Assembly: GCF_052114605.1 (NCBI RefSeq)
Contig: NZ_JBFRFB010000013.1
Coordinates: 32,392 to 96,391 of the forward strand
Length of the DNA: 64,000 nucleotides
Direction: 5' to 3'
Source: Microvirga sp052114605
GTDB lineage: Bacteria > Pseudomonadota > Alphaproteobacteria > Rhizobiales > Beijerinckiaceae
Shown here piece after piece: positions 17,572-26,987 of the stretch; positions within the stretch are counted from its first letter, which is position 1; each line of letters opens with the position of its first letter. Position numbers and translations under genes: made by a program. The notes below the pieces were generated by a model. That model did not search any database, was not told the DNA's origin, and saw only the letters and a list, made by a program, of their open reading frames with translations.

Positions 17572-18870
17572 ATTGCCATCTTGAAGATCAACGGAGAACC
17601 CGAGCTTCTCTTGTTGCCGAATGGCTATAGTGTGGAGATCGCGACAAGTTCTGATGGCTGCAAGAATATCGCTGGTATCAGGAGGTTCGATACCGATTTT
17701 AGCCGTCTACATGTCCCCTTCCTCGCGACATGGTCATACCTTTTTCAGACAAGCATATTCGATTACGCCAAGACCTTGTTTTTGAAGGATAGCCGAGTTG
17801 CAAAAAGCGAATTCGAACGGACAATCAGCAGGATCGCCGCATTGCCGCAGGCTACGTGGGGCGCCAGCGTTTGCAATTGGGACACGTCACCATTAGGCAC
17901 GATATCAGCAGCAATAGAGACTTTGGCGAATGCGAAGATCAGAGACGTTAGAGAGCAAGCTCATCGTTGGCGAAAGGCCCTGCCAGAAGACTACTTTGAC
18001 TATTTTCAGCCGAGCTATCGGCGAACACAGTGGCTTGATGATCTGGATAAAACTATCAATGTAGAATGGATAGCAAAATGGGGGAGAATTCGTCAGATCG
18101 TGGCGACTTTGCAGGAATACGGATCTCAGGTTGTTGACCCCGATCTTGCATTCGCCGATGTGGTCGTTGAAAACGCTGCCATAGCCTACGTTTGTCAACG
18201 GATAGAGAGCGATCTTGGCCTGCTGGACCATAACTGGATGCATGGTGTGGACCTCACGTTCTACATTCATCGTTCCGATTTGAGTAAGGCAGCAAAGCTA
18301 AAAGTAGCGCAGTATTTGGGCCAGAGGCTAATTGGAAAGCCTCTTGAGGGCAAAGCCCGTGATGCCGCCGATTGTTGGAGAGGCCCAAGCCGTCTGTATT
18401 CGAGGCTCTTCGCCGATCCGGCGGCCCGATCACAGCACCCCGAGGCTTGGCAGGCGATGTTCGCCCTTGCACGGTCATGCGTAAAGAATAAAACACTCGC
18501 GCCAGTAGTCTTATGGCATGGGTTCGATGATCACCGTCGTGAAAGCTATCTGTCAGCCCCTCGGGGATCCGAGTTGTATCCACATGCCAGTTTTACTGCG
18601 ACATCATTGAGTTCCGCTATTGCAATCGAACATGGCAGCATCAACCAATTCGGCCGTGCCCATATCGCCCGCATTAGGCTCCCTAAGGGCTCACCTGCGC
18701 TGTTTATTGGAGGTCGCGAGCATGAAGTGTTGCTGCCACCGGGAACGCGACTTGTGGTCGCCAGCCAGATGTCGGTCGTTCGCTTGCCAGACAACGGCGG
18801 CAAGGACCATGACGTAACGATCATGGACATCGACGCGGTAATACCTACTACACTAGAGCTCTCTACTTGA
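17572..18870 (+). CDS. possible ADP-ribosyltransferase-domain protein (toxin-like)
   Basis: The open frame begins further left, but the first ~60 codons cover the fic relic out of frame; real coding seems to start around 17572-17581 (ATT or TTG). Residues counted from there: ~1-260 are unrecognised. The last ~100 look like an ADPrib_exo_Tox fold: VVLWHGFDD in place of the usual (L/V)YRG strand, FTATSLSS for the STS strand, then HIARIRLPKGSPAL and REHEVLLPPGTRLVV, which contains an ExE pair (EHE) and the LLPPGT strand. His replaces the usual Arg in the first motif. If correct, it ADP-ribosylates an unknown target. No antitoxin or signal peptide is seen. Confidence 0.5.
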   Translation: MAILKINGEPELLLLPNGYSVEIATSSDGCKNIAGIRRFDTDFSRLHVPFLATWSYLFQTSIFDYAKTLFLKDSRVAKSEFERTISRIAALPQATWGASVCNWDTSPLGTISAAIETLANAKIRDVREQAHRWRKALPEDYFDYFQPSYRRTQWLDDLDKTINVEWIAKWGRIRQIVATLQEYGSQVVDPDLAFADVVVENAAIAYVCQRIESDLGLLDHNWMHGVDLTFYIHRSDLSKAAKLKVAQYLGQRLIGKPLEGKARDAADCWRGPSRLYSRLFADPAARSQHPEAWQAMFALARSCVKNKTLAPVVLWHGFDDHRRESYLSAPRGSELYPHASFTATSLSSAIAIEHGSINQFGRAHIARIRLPKGSPALFIGGREHEVLLPPGTRLVVASQMSVVRLPDNGGKDHDVTIMDIDAVIPTTLELST

Positions 18871-19234
18871 ATAAATATTTTGAGTAGCGCGGAGCAATCA
18901 GAGCCAATCCACGCTGACAGTTGTTTCTGTGGATTATTGCTACCGAGATTTTGTACAAAGAGATCTTTGGCATGACCGCTCGCGGTTGAGTTGTCGCCTA
19001 TGTCGTTTGCACCGCCAAGCATCTGCTCAACAGCGACTATGATCCACGACAGCGCAAGCAAACACGCTAGACCGCTGGAGCAGCTTACCTTTCCAAATGT
19101 CTGCTCTCGGATTGAAACTGACCAGGTTGCATCGTCTCAGTTGCGGGAGGGTTAGACTAACGTAGCGAAAAATGTCCCGAGGAAGTTCGACATTTTAACT
19201 CACCTAAGACGCATTAATTGCGGCATGCAAAAGC
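18871..19234. other. intergenic stretch without a recognised gene
   Basis: About 364 bp between the convergent ends of the ADP-ribosyltransferase-like gene and the AAA+ gene. Small frames overlap here but lack protein-like composition. No clear terminator or repeat is seen. Confidence 0.4.
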
Positions 19235-20578
19235 TCAGTGAAGGCGAACCACAGCAGCCATCAGATCAAACTCGGAAATCACATCTCTTTTGGCCCGGGC
19301 GGTCCGCCGTGCAGCCTCGTTCACTACCCACTCTACATCGCTCATAGGGCGCCGGGCTAGCTTCACTGCAATGTTAGATAGGTTAGGCATATCTGCGTGG
19401 CGACGCTCTGCCAGCATGTGTTTCAGTGCTAGCTCGACCTCATCCGCGCTTGGATAGCTGATTTCAATCGAATGGTCGAAGCGACCGCGCCGGAGAATTG
19501 CATCGTCGAGCGCATCGCGGCGGTTCGTAGTCCCGATTACGAGGATCCCGTTCTGGGATGCCTTCTCGATCAACCTCAGAAGCTCGGTAATTTCCTCGAT
19601 CTTGTGATCATGGCTCATGGCCCCTCGAGCTGCTGCCACGGCGTCAATCTCCTCCAACACTACGAGCGAGGGAGCGGCTGCCTTGGCTTCGTCGAAAACC
19701 TTGCGAAGCGCTACACTTGTCTGATGGATAAAGGGGCTTCCGACGGCGCCCAAGTTGATCTCGAAGACTGACCAACCAAGCGCGCGCCTGAGCTTATCGA
19801 CTGTATAGCTTTTCCCAGATCCTGGTGGCCCATAGAGAAGAATGCCGTTCGGCATCCTTACGCCGAGAGCCTCGTAGCGCTCCTGGTCGGAACTCGGCTC
19901 AATGACATACTCGTTGAAGAATTTCTCCAGCTCAGGTCGGCCGGGCAGTGAGAATGATATAGGTCCCTTCAAGGGACGATCCCTTCCTTCCGACATCGCC
20001 TGGATGTCTCCTCCATCAAAGGCTGTCAGGAAAAGTTCGATCTCGTCATCGGTGATCCGGCCGTTGAATGAGCGGATCTCATCCTTCGACAGATTAGCCA
20101 GTGCGACGCCTCCGGTCAGGAGAGCTATCGCCAATTCCCGACGACCTTCCTTGCCGTCACCGCTGCGTGTGGAAAGTAGAGCACGACCGGTGAGGATGAG
20201 AGCGGACGATAGATCAGCGTCGGACTCACGCTCTAGGAGGCACGCTGTGGCAGAGGCAATCTCCTCAATTTCGTCCGACTCGTTGACTGGCCCCCGCTTC
20301 ACACGATCACGCAACGTGATCACCTCTTCACCCGAAGCGATCGGTGCAACGAGGTAGGTCTCTCGTGCATACTCGAACTCCAGGAAGAGCTGGCGGATAT
20401 GCGCCGGCTGCCTGGCTAGGCCGCTTCCTGTCGCGTCGCCCGGTCTAAGTACAAGAGCGGTGCGGGCATCTTTTCGGCTCGCGATCACCTGATAGCCTGA
20501 TCCCTCCCGGATGAGACGCCCCACCTCCAGGGCGTCGGGAAGCACACAGCCAATAGGAAACCACGGAAAGGAATGCAT
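19235..20578 (-). CDS. AAA+ ATPase (classic clade), last gene of the Hsp70 operon
   Basis: 447 residues from the ATG at 20578 (an upstream GTG at 20590 is possible). The N-terminal ~200 residues are a unique substrate or partner domain. The AAA+ module follows: Walker A GILLYGPPGSGKS, Walker B LVVLEEID with Glu in place of the usual Asp, sensor 1 VIGTTNRRD, and the arginine-finger region RRGRFDHSIEI typical of FtsH/Cdc48-like ATPases. A C-terminal helical lid is present, but no protease domain. It would work as a hexameric unfoldase. The start lies a few bases from the Hsp70 stop, so the genes are translationally linked. Confidence 0.88.
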   Translation of the reverse strand: MHSFPWFPIGCVLPDALEVGRLIREGSGYQVIASRKDARTALVLRPGDATGSGLARQPAHIRQLFLEFEYARETYLVAPIASGEEVITLRDRVKRGPVNESDEIEEIASATACLLERESDADLSSALILTGRALLSTRSGDGKEGRRELAIALLTGGVALANLSKDEIRSFNGRITDDEIELFLTAFDGGDIQAMSEGRDRPLKGPISFSLPGRPELEKFFNEYVIEPSSDQERYEALGVRMPNGILLYGPPGSGKSYTVDKLRRALGWSVFEINLGAVGSPFIHQTSVALRKVFDEAKAAAPSLVVLEEIDAVAAARGAMSHDHKIEEITELLRLIEKASQNGILVIGTTNRRDALDDAILRRGRFDHSIEISYPSADEVELALKHMLAERRHADMPNLSNIAVKLARRPMSDVEWVVNEAARRTARAKRDVISEFDLMAAVVRLH

Positions 20579-20583
20579 TTGCC

Positions 20584-23118
20584 TCACCACCGCATTAGGC
20601 TGGCCAGAGTGGAGGTCTGCGCTGCCGCCCCAACCCTGAACATGTTGTCGTGCACTCGCGACATGGCGCGACGCACTCCGTCGATGTCAGCTTGCCTGAT
20701 CGCTTCCTCACCCTCCCGGACAAGTCTGTCGTGCAAGTCCTTGTCTATGGCGAAGTGCCTGTCGCCCGCCATGTCCCGGAAGATCGAGACGATGAACTCC
20801 GGGCGCTTGTACATATCTGCCTGGGCTAGAGCTACTGCCTCGCGGAGCGAGGCCTGGGCGTCTCGGATCGCGTCCGGGGTCCCGCGTGCGACGGCATCCT
20901 GCGCGTGAGAAAAAAGACGATCTACCTGGGCATTGAGCTTTGGATCGGCATCCGGCCTGACGGCTTCATCATAGGCGCCGCGGAAGTTCCTGATCTCGGC
21001 AGCAATAGTGTGTCCGAGATTCTCTGGTTGCGCCTTGATCCGGGCAATCTCCTGCCGGATTAGGCGTCCCTCCTCCGCCACGGAACGACGAGTATCCGCG
21101 TCCCATGCCGACTCAAGGTTCACACGCTGTCTGTCGATACGCGCTGAGATCTCTGCTGCCTCTGCCTGCACCCGCGTCCCAAGGGATTCCTGGAGGTTGT
21201 CGAGATCTACTTGGGCGTCGTCCAGGACAGCAGAGGCGAGCTTCGTGCCTTCGTCACCATCGAAATTCCGGTGACCGGCGGTGGCGACGTAAAGCTTGCC
21301 GACGCTGAACTCTCGGCTGATCGCCGGCAGTGACAGGGTGCAGTTCAGGAGACCGTTGTCGTCCATCGACCACTGGCAGATCACCTCGTCTCCGCGCCTG
21401 ACCACCTCGCCTCGCTCGAGATGATCGGAGTCGATACGGAAGGCGCCAATGTTCAGGTTGAGGTCCGGATCGCGTACACCTTCGGCCTGCTGGAACAACT
21501 CGAAATCGAGGTGAGTTCCGTCGCCAGCACGCATGTCTCTTGCGGAGCGAAACTTTTGTGTTCCGCTCGCCGGAAGGAGTGTTCCCTTAGTGACAAGCTC
21601 GTGGAGCGCGTTATACTCGGCTCCTGGAGGGCCCTCGACGACTTTGACCGAGACTGTTTGGGTCGCGGGAATACCCACTGCACTGGCATCTGTCCGTGTC
21701 ACGGTGAACTGGAGACTAGCCTCGGGAACAGGCGAGCCATTCGGATCGAAGACGGTGATCCGGAATCGGTTGTCGCCGCGGCTCGGCACCGGAACGTCGT
21801 TGACCGACGTATTCCCCTCAAGCGCGACCTGGCCGGATGTCCAGCCCTCCGCATTGTCGACTTGAGCGCGGTAGCCGCTGGCGACCGACTCACCCGGCCT
21901 GATTCTGATCCTGATCCGGCTGTCGGACGTGCGTGCGGGGTAGTCGAAGCGGATGTCGACCGGTCCCTCCGCGCGGGCCAAGCCGCGGGTGGACTTGGCG
22001 CTTGAGGCCGTCCCGCTCCAGTTACGGCTCTCGGCATAGATGGCGGCGCCCTTGGCCACAGCCGTCATAGGATCCGTATCCAAGTCCGCAGCAATACCGA
22101 GTTGCTCTGGCACGCGGGAGCGGACGATCGGCATGCGGCTAGGGCCGCCGATGAATACAATCCGATCAATGTCGCCGGGCTGGTACCCGTTGTCCGCGAG
22201 GAGTTTGCGGCACAGGGCAATCGAGCGGTCGATTTCGTCCACGATAAGCCGTTCGAGCTGAGCGCGGGTGAGCTCGGCGTCGAGGTAGATTTCCACTCCG
22301 CTGCGATCCCGAGCCCCGATCTGGTTCTCGTCGGCGAACACGCGGGCGGTCTGCTGGACCGAAAGCTCGATCTTGGCTCGTTCGGAGTAGAACTGGGCGA
22401 CCCTGAGCATGCGATTGTAGGTCGGATCAGTCTGGAAGTTCTCCGGCAAGTCAAACTTCTCCATGAGCCAGGGACGCACGACCGAATTCACGATCACACG
22501 GTCGAAGTCGCGTCCACCAAGCATGTTGATACCGGCATGTGCGACCACGTTCACCGTGCCGCCGACGCTCTGGACGATGGCGACGTCGAACGTGCCGCCA
22601 CCGAGGTCGTAGACAAGGAACTGTCCGTTCTTATTTGAGGCCTCAGCGATCGAGGCCATCGCCGCTGCTACCGGCTCCTGGAGGAGTCCGACCTTGTCGA
22701 GGCCTGCCGCCGCCGCGGCACGCATCGTGGCCTCGGACTGCATCTGGTTGAAGGCCGCGGGAATCGTGATGATCGTCCCCTCTACCAGAAACTCTCCGGC
22801 TGCCAATCTGGTCTGCGCGAGGAGAGCCTTGACCACTTCCGCACTGGCCTCCTCGGGGCTCATGGTCCTGTTAGGCCCTGGGAAGCTCACCGTGCTGCTC
22901 GTCCCCATGAGGCGTTTGAAGCCCTGGGCGACGTTCTCCGGGGAGAACGCCGTCTGCTCGTAAGCCTTCCTGCCGACATGCATATTTCCGCGCCGATCGA
23001 TGAGGATCGCGCTGGGAAGAACATCCGCACCCTCGACGGTCTTGAACAGCCGAAGAGCGCCCTTGTCGTTGCCGAAGATGGCTGAGTTCGAGGTGCCGAG
23101 ATCAATCCCGAGATGCAT
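20584..23118 (-). CDS. Hsp70-family chaperone, long form
   Basis: 844 residues, against ~640 for DnaK. The ATPase domain is complete: phosphate-1 GIDLGTSNSAIF, phosphate-2 YDLGGGTFDVAIV and the adenosine motif VFIGGPSRMPIV. The region after residue ~380 does not follow the DnaK substrate-binding domain closely: there is a beta-rich part (VSVKVVEGPPGAEYNALHE, a likely SBD-beta), then ~230 residues of helical sequence with coiled-coil character. The 5' end overlaps the GrpE-like gene by 17 bp and the 3' end abuts the AAA+ gene. It is not the housekeeping dnaK, which normally pairs with dnaJ. Confidence 0.92.
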   Translation of the reverse strand: MHLGIDLGTSNSAIFGNDKGALRLFKTVEGADVLPSAILIDRRGNMHVGRKAYEQTAFSPENVAQGFKRLMGTSSTVSFPGPNRTMSPEEASAEVVKALLAQTRLAAGEFLVEGTIITIPAAFNQMQSEATMRAAAAAGLDKVGLLQEPVAAAMASIAEASNKNGQFLVYDLGGGTFDVAIVQSVGGTVNVVAHAGINMLGGRDFDRVIVNSVVRPWLMEKFDLPENFQTDPTYNRMLRVAQFYSERAKIELSVQQTARVFADENQIGARDRSGVEIYLDAELTRAQLERLIVDEIDRSIALCRKLLADNGYQPGDIDRIVFIGGPSRMPIVRSRVPEQLGIAADLDTDPMTAVAKGAAIYAESRNWSGTASSAKSTRGLARAEGPVDIRFDYPARTSDSRIRIRIRPGESVASGYRAQVDNAEGWTSGQVALEGNTSVNDVPVPSRGDNRFRITVFDPNGSPVPEASLQFTVTRTDASAVGIPATQTVSVKVVEGPPGAEYNALHELVTKGTLLPASGTQKFRSARDMRAGDGTHLDFELFQQAEGVRDPDLNLNIGAFRIDSDHLERGEVVRRGDEVICQWSMDDNGLLNCTLSLPAISREFSVGKLYVATAGHRNFDGDEGTKLASAVLDDAQVDLDNLQESLGTRVQAEAAEISARIDRQRVNLESAWDADTRRSVAEEGRLIRQEIARIKAQPENLGHTIAAEIRNFRGAYDEAVRPDADPKLNAQVDRLFSHAQDAVARGTPDAIRDAQASLREAVALAQADMYKRPEFIVSIFRDMAGDRHFAIDKDLHDRLVREGEEAIRQADIDGVRRAMSRVHDNMFRVGAAAQTSTLASLMRW

Positions 23119-23464
23119 TCGCTTCGCTCCTGGCGAGAAAAACCTTGCCCGTCACCACGGGGACCATGTCGGCCACAACCGCAGGCTCGAGTGTTCGTTC
23201 GATGACGAGACCTTCCTCGTCAGAGAAATCGTCCGCGTTCACGGCTGAGACCGGAAGGTTGACCTCGAACGTGCGGCCGTCGAACCCGAGGACGGACATC
23301 CCGCGCTCGGAGAGGATCGCATCTAACCTGCCGGCCGCATATCGGGCCTGCGCTTGGAGGCGAGCCTTCGACGCATCCGGCACGTTTTCGGCGGCCCGCT
23401 CTAGCGTGCGGAGCACCTTCCAGAATTCTGTCGCCAGGGCGGCTATGGTTTTAACATCGTCCAT
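23102..23464 (-). CDS. GrpE-like small protein, possible nucleotide-exchange factor
   Basis: 120 residues. The N-terminal half is a long helix (ALATEFWKVLRTLERAAEN ... ARYAAGRLDAIL). The second half (LSERGMSVLGFDGRTFEVNL, ERTLEPAVVADMVPVVTGKV) follows the pattern of the GrpE head: a leader ...L...G...l...G..F, then an E..L.P.....vvtGkVfLa beta end. It sits between the J-like and Hsp70 genes and overlaps hsp70 by 17 bp, the place expected for a dedicated exchange factor. Similarity is weak and read by eye, so function is inference. Confidence 0.6.
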   Translation of the reverse strand: MDDVKTIAALATEFWKVLRTLERAAENVPDASKARLQAQARYAAGRLDAILSERGMSVLGFDGRTFEVNLPVSAVNADDFSDEEGLVIERTLEPAVVADMVPVVTGKVFLARSEANASRD

Positions 23465-23473
23465 CGAACTCTC

Positions 23474-26413
23474 TCAGTTTGTGGGGCAGCGCACATAGGC
23501 GTATCTCAGCAGGTCTTCTTCTCGGTACAGACGACCGTTCGAGAGAACGTATCCAAGGTTCCCGATGCCCGCTGGGCACTCTACGGTGACAGTCCAGTTC
23601 TTGGCGGATCGCGACAAGCCGAGGACCTTGCACTCGCGCCCGAGCCCTTCGAGTTCGTACGAGGTGATGCGAAGGGAGTTGGACGCGTTGCCTCCCGGTG
23701 TTGGGCAATAGGTTGATTCTCGTGCCCAGACTCCGATGACTGTCTCGTCAGCACGAGTTACTCGCGATCCGTAGAGGGCCTTCTCGGTTCTGGCGTCCCA
23801 GGAATCGTCACCTGGAAGGTTGTTGACCGCTTTGAAGTCGCGGAGAGAATAGCGTGAGCCCAGGCCCCAGACGCCATCGCCCGCCCCGCTATAGAACCCG
23901 AGCTCAGAGAGGCGGTGCTGCACGCGGACCGCATCAGGCTTGTTCAAAGGGTTGAGTGATGCACCGAGAGGCGGCGGGTAGTCGGCCGGTACCCATCGAT
24001 CCGTCTTACTCGTCAGCGTCCCAGATGCGTATCGGGCGTATTGGGTGAAGAGGGTCGTCTCAGTCCGCTCATCCCAAACGTCATCCCGCGCAAGGCCATT
24101 GGCCAGCTTGAAGTCGCGCAAGGCGGTTCGAGACCTTGGCCCCCACATCCCGTCGACGATCCCAGAGAAGTATCCCAAATCCGCTAGACGCTGCTGGATC
24201 CGGGTCGCATTCTCCACTCTCATCAAGTCGCTGGGTTCAGCGGCATAGCTCCCAGCCCCGGCACTCGGGGTCTGGGCGATTTCCACCGGAGGCGGCAGCG
24301 GCTGCACCGGCGAGGGCGCCGGGGCGCTGGCAGGCGGTGGGAGCTGAGTCTGCGGGATGGCCACTGGAGCGGCCGGCGCGGAATTGTAGGTGCTGCTGGA
24401 AGCGGGCGGCGGGCTCGAGGGCATTGATGAGGCGATACGCCGGCCCTCAGCTTGAAGTTCCGATCGCTTCGACGAGAGTGAGAACTGAGCAGCCGTCATT
24501 TCGCTCTCCCGGTAGCGATACCGGCTGCAGCGGGAGTTCCAGTCGTCGATCATACCGTTGAAGCGGGAAACGTCCTGGCTCTCGGATAGCTCGGTCCGGA
24601 TGGTTTCGAGTCGGACCTGCTGGAACAGGCAGTACCTGATCTGCGATGCAGTGAACAGGCGGGAGCCGTCGCCGACCGGCGGCATTTCCTCGGTATCCGG
24701 TCGCGCAGGAACCGTTGGTGCAGGATCGGACTTCGGGACGGTGGGAGGTTGGGGCAGCGTTGGGCGTGGGGCCGGCGCCGTGTACGGGGGTTGCGAGTAC
24801 GTCGTCCGGGTGGGGGTTGGCTTCTGATTGGAAACGTAGAGGGCGATGCCGACGACGGCTGCGCCCCCCCAGAACAGCCGGCTCACGAGCCGCTTACTCT
24901 TCTGCTTCCTCTGATGCTCAAGGCCTGTACGAACCTTCAGAAGGAAGTCTCTCTCCTCCCCAGTGACTTGGGCATCGCCCAGAAGTCTGTTGACGATCGC
25001 AAGCGCCTCATCGTGACGCCCCGCCTTGGCGTGCTCCATGAGCTCGCGCTGGGCAAGGATGCCCTCGATGTCGCGCTTGTCTGACTTCAGGCGGTCGCTG
25101 ACCTCCTGCGACGATGGGTGGCGGCTCGCGTGATACAGCACGCCATTCAGCAGTGCCAGCGCACCTTGGGGAGCATCGAGGTCGTTGTTCAGGGAGATGG
25201 CCAAGTCACGGATCGCCATCCATGGAGCATCGGACAGATCCGTGCCCTTCGTTCCCGCCACCGCGGCCACGAACAACTCGAAGAGGCGATTGGCTTGTCC
25301 CGTGGCCTCGGCGCCGAAACCACCGCGCCGGAGATCGGCATCCAGGAAGGTAAGGGCGTTCTTCAGTTCCCGGATGTATTCGACGAGAGGTCTGACGGGC
25401 TCGAAGGCGAGGTTACTCTGGAGAGTCTCAAGATCCTCCGCCATCTGCTCGCTCGCCCGAGGAAGTCGGGCGAAAGCTTCGATGGCCGCGTGCAAGATCT
25501 TCCCTGACAGGGAGTATTGGCTGTGCTCGTTGGCGACCCAGAGGTAGATTTCCCTGACTTCACCGAACACCTCTCGCGCCCTCGGGTCATCCCGTCCCTT
25601 GTGCTCCTCAAGGATCTGCAGAGGCCGACCTATGCAGCTCCAGGCGTGGAGGTTCCGGATGAGGGCCTCGGGAGGCTCAGGGTCCTTGGGCCTCTCCTTC
25701 AGCTGTTCACAGGCTGCACGGATGGCCTCGAGTCGCCGCGAGAGCTCGGGGTCCAAGATCTGCCCGTAGGCGCTCAGGAACACGTCGAGGCGTTCGGCCA
25801 AGGCAGAGTCGGATGTCTCGAGCAGGGGTTCTATCGCCTGGGTGACCGCTTCTGTCAGCGTGTCCGGGTTCGTAAAAGTGGCGAGGACCGCCTTGTCCTG
25901 GGTTTCGAAGAGCTCTCGCAGCGCCTGGGCGACCGCCTCGCGATCGGCCTTGACCATGCCGGCAGCTTCGCGGGCATCGTTGATGGCGTCGAGAACGGCA
26001 CCTGGGGCCGCTGCTGCCTGCGCTTGGAGCAATGCTGCAAGGGCCGATCCGTCAGCAGGCACCCGCGCGTGCACATGTGCTAGGAAGTTCGAACGTGGAA
26101 GCGAATGGAGCTTCGTCGAAAGAGCGGCTGCCGCATCTCGAGTAAGTCCGAAAGACTTCAGGGTCTTCAGGACCTCCTGGACTGTTCCATGATCGACATC
26201 GAGGAGGTAGGACACCTCGGCTTCCAGTCTGATGCGCGGTGTCATCAAGATCTGGCGGGCCCGCTGAAGATCCTGCTCGGGGGCGACTTCGTCCGCGACC
26301 GCGTCCCCAAAGGCATCCTCGATCTCGCGTGTGTCGGCCGTCATCTTCACGCCCAGGAGCGCGAACGCGTTCGATAGCAGGTCGAAGGTTGAAGGCGTCA
26401 CGGAGCCGGTCAT
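23474..26413 (-). CDS. membrane protein: J-like domain inside, two peptidoglycan-binding domains outside
   Basis: About 979 residues from the ATG at 26413. Residues ~10-75 (FALLGVKMTADTREIEDAF ... LQRARQILMTPRIRLEAEV) have the helix pattern of a J domain but no HPD tripeptide. A helical region to ~500 follows. A basic stretch (HQRKQKSKRLVSR) and one hydrophobic helix (LFWGGAAVVGIALYV, ~24830-24885) predict the N-terminus inside. Outside come Pro-rich linkers and two PG_binding_1 domains (IQQRLADLGYFSGIVDGMWG and VQHRLSELGFYSGAGDGVWG), then a Cys-containing end domain. It could anchor an Hsp70 at the cell wall. Its start overlaps the stop of the upstream gene (ATGA). Confidence 0.85.
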   Translation of the reverse strand: MTGSVTPSTFDLLSNAFALLGVKMTADTREIEDAFGDAVADEVAPEQDLQRARQILMTPRIRLEAEVSYLLDVDHGTVQEVLKTLKSFGLTRDAAAALSTKLHSLPRSNFLAHVHARVPADGSALAALLQAQAAAAPGAVLDAINDAREAAGMVKADREAVAQALRELFETQDKAVLATFTNPDTLTEAVTQAIEPLLETSDSALAERLDVFLSAYGQILDPELSRRLEAIRAACEQLKERPKDPEPPEALIRNLHAWSCIGRPLQILEEHKGRDDPRAREVFGEVREIYLWVANEHSQYSLSGKILHAAIEAFARLPRASEQMAEDLETLQSNLAFEPVRPLVEYIRELKNALTFLDADLRRGGFGAEATGQANRLFELFVAAVAGTKGTDLSDAPWMAIRDLAISLNNDLDAPQGALALLNGVLYHASRHPSSQEVSDRLKSDKRDIEGILAQRELMEHAKAGRHDEALAIVNRLLGDAQVTGEERDFLLKVRTGLEHQRKQKSKRLVSRLFWGGAAVVGIALYVSNQKPTPTRTTYSQPPYTAPAPRPTLPQPPTVPKSDPAPTVPARPDTEEMPPVGDGSRLFTASQIRYCLFQQVRLETIRTELSESQDVSRFNGMIDDWNSRCSRYRYRESEMTAAQFSLSSKRSELQAEGRRIASSMPSSPPPASSSTYNSAPAAPVAIPQTQLPPPASAPAPSPVQPLPPPVEIAQTPSAGAGSYAAEPSDLMRVENATRIQQRLADLGYFSGIVDGMWGPRSRTALRDFKLANGLARDDVWDERTETTLFTQYARYASGTLTSKTDRWVPADYPPPLGASLNPLNKPDAVRVQHRLSELGFYSGAGDGVWGLGSRYSLRDFKAVNNLPGDDSWDARTEKALYGSRVTRADETVIGVWARESTYCPTPGGNASNSLRITSYELEGLGRECKVLGLSRSAKNWTVTVECPAGIGNLGYVLSNGRLYREEDLLRYAYVRCPTN

Positions 26414-26637
26414 CGTCCGGTCTCCAGCTGGCTGCCCATTTGGACGTCGTCGCGTCTCAGGCTGCGGGCACGAAGCCACGCATCGACCGCCTCGTTCGCG
26501 TTGGCAGATGCAGAGGTCTCAAGGTCGACGGCCGCTCTCTTGAGGTCTTTGATAAGGGAAGATTCAAGATGCAGAAGGATCTGCCGGCGTGTACCAGCAG
26601 CATGAGAGACCCCGTCTTCCGCGGGATTGTCGGTCAT
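26410..26637 (-). CDS. small ribbon-helix-helix-like protein, first gene of the Hsp70 operon
   Basis: 75 residues from the ATG at 26637 (an in-frame ATG at 26694 would add 19). RRQILLHLESSLIKDLKRAA followed by NANEAVDAWLRARSL resembles a strand-helix-helix DNA-binding fold as in ParD/CopG proteins. It overlaps the next gene by 4 bp. It may autoregulate the operon or simply be a short adaptor; the fold call is by eye. Confidence 0.55.
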   Translation of the reverse strand: MTDNPAEDGVSHAAGTRRQILLHLESSLIKDLKRAAVDLETSASANANEAVDAWLRARSLRRDDVQMGSQLETGR

Positions 26638-26987
26638 GATCGTTGCCCCCAGCCCATCGAGACGATAGCTCGATAGGTACTTTGAACATCGCACGGATCC
26701 GCTGTGTGTAAAGTCCCCTTGCGCGGGTATTTAACCTAAGGGTGAATGCCGAAAGCAATAACCGTCTTAGCTCAGCGCCCTTGGACCGTGTCGCTTCAGT
26801 TCTCGACATTAGGAGATTGAATTTCGGGTCTGGCTCAGACTGGGGCCGGCCCCGAGTAAGGCCGTCCAAATGTCTGCTTATCACTTGTAAGCAGTCGCCC
26901 TGATGCATGGCGCTCCGGCGCCGGCCTGGCGATGAAAAACGGGTCTCCGCTCACGAGCAAGATAGGCGTCCCTATGCCTGTTCCAAT

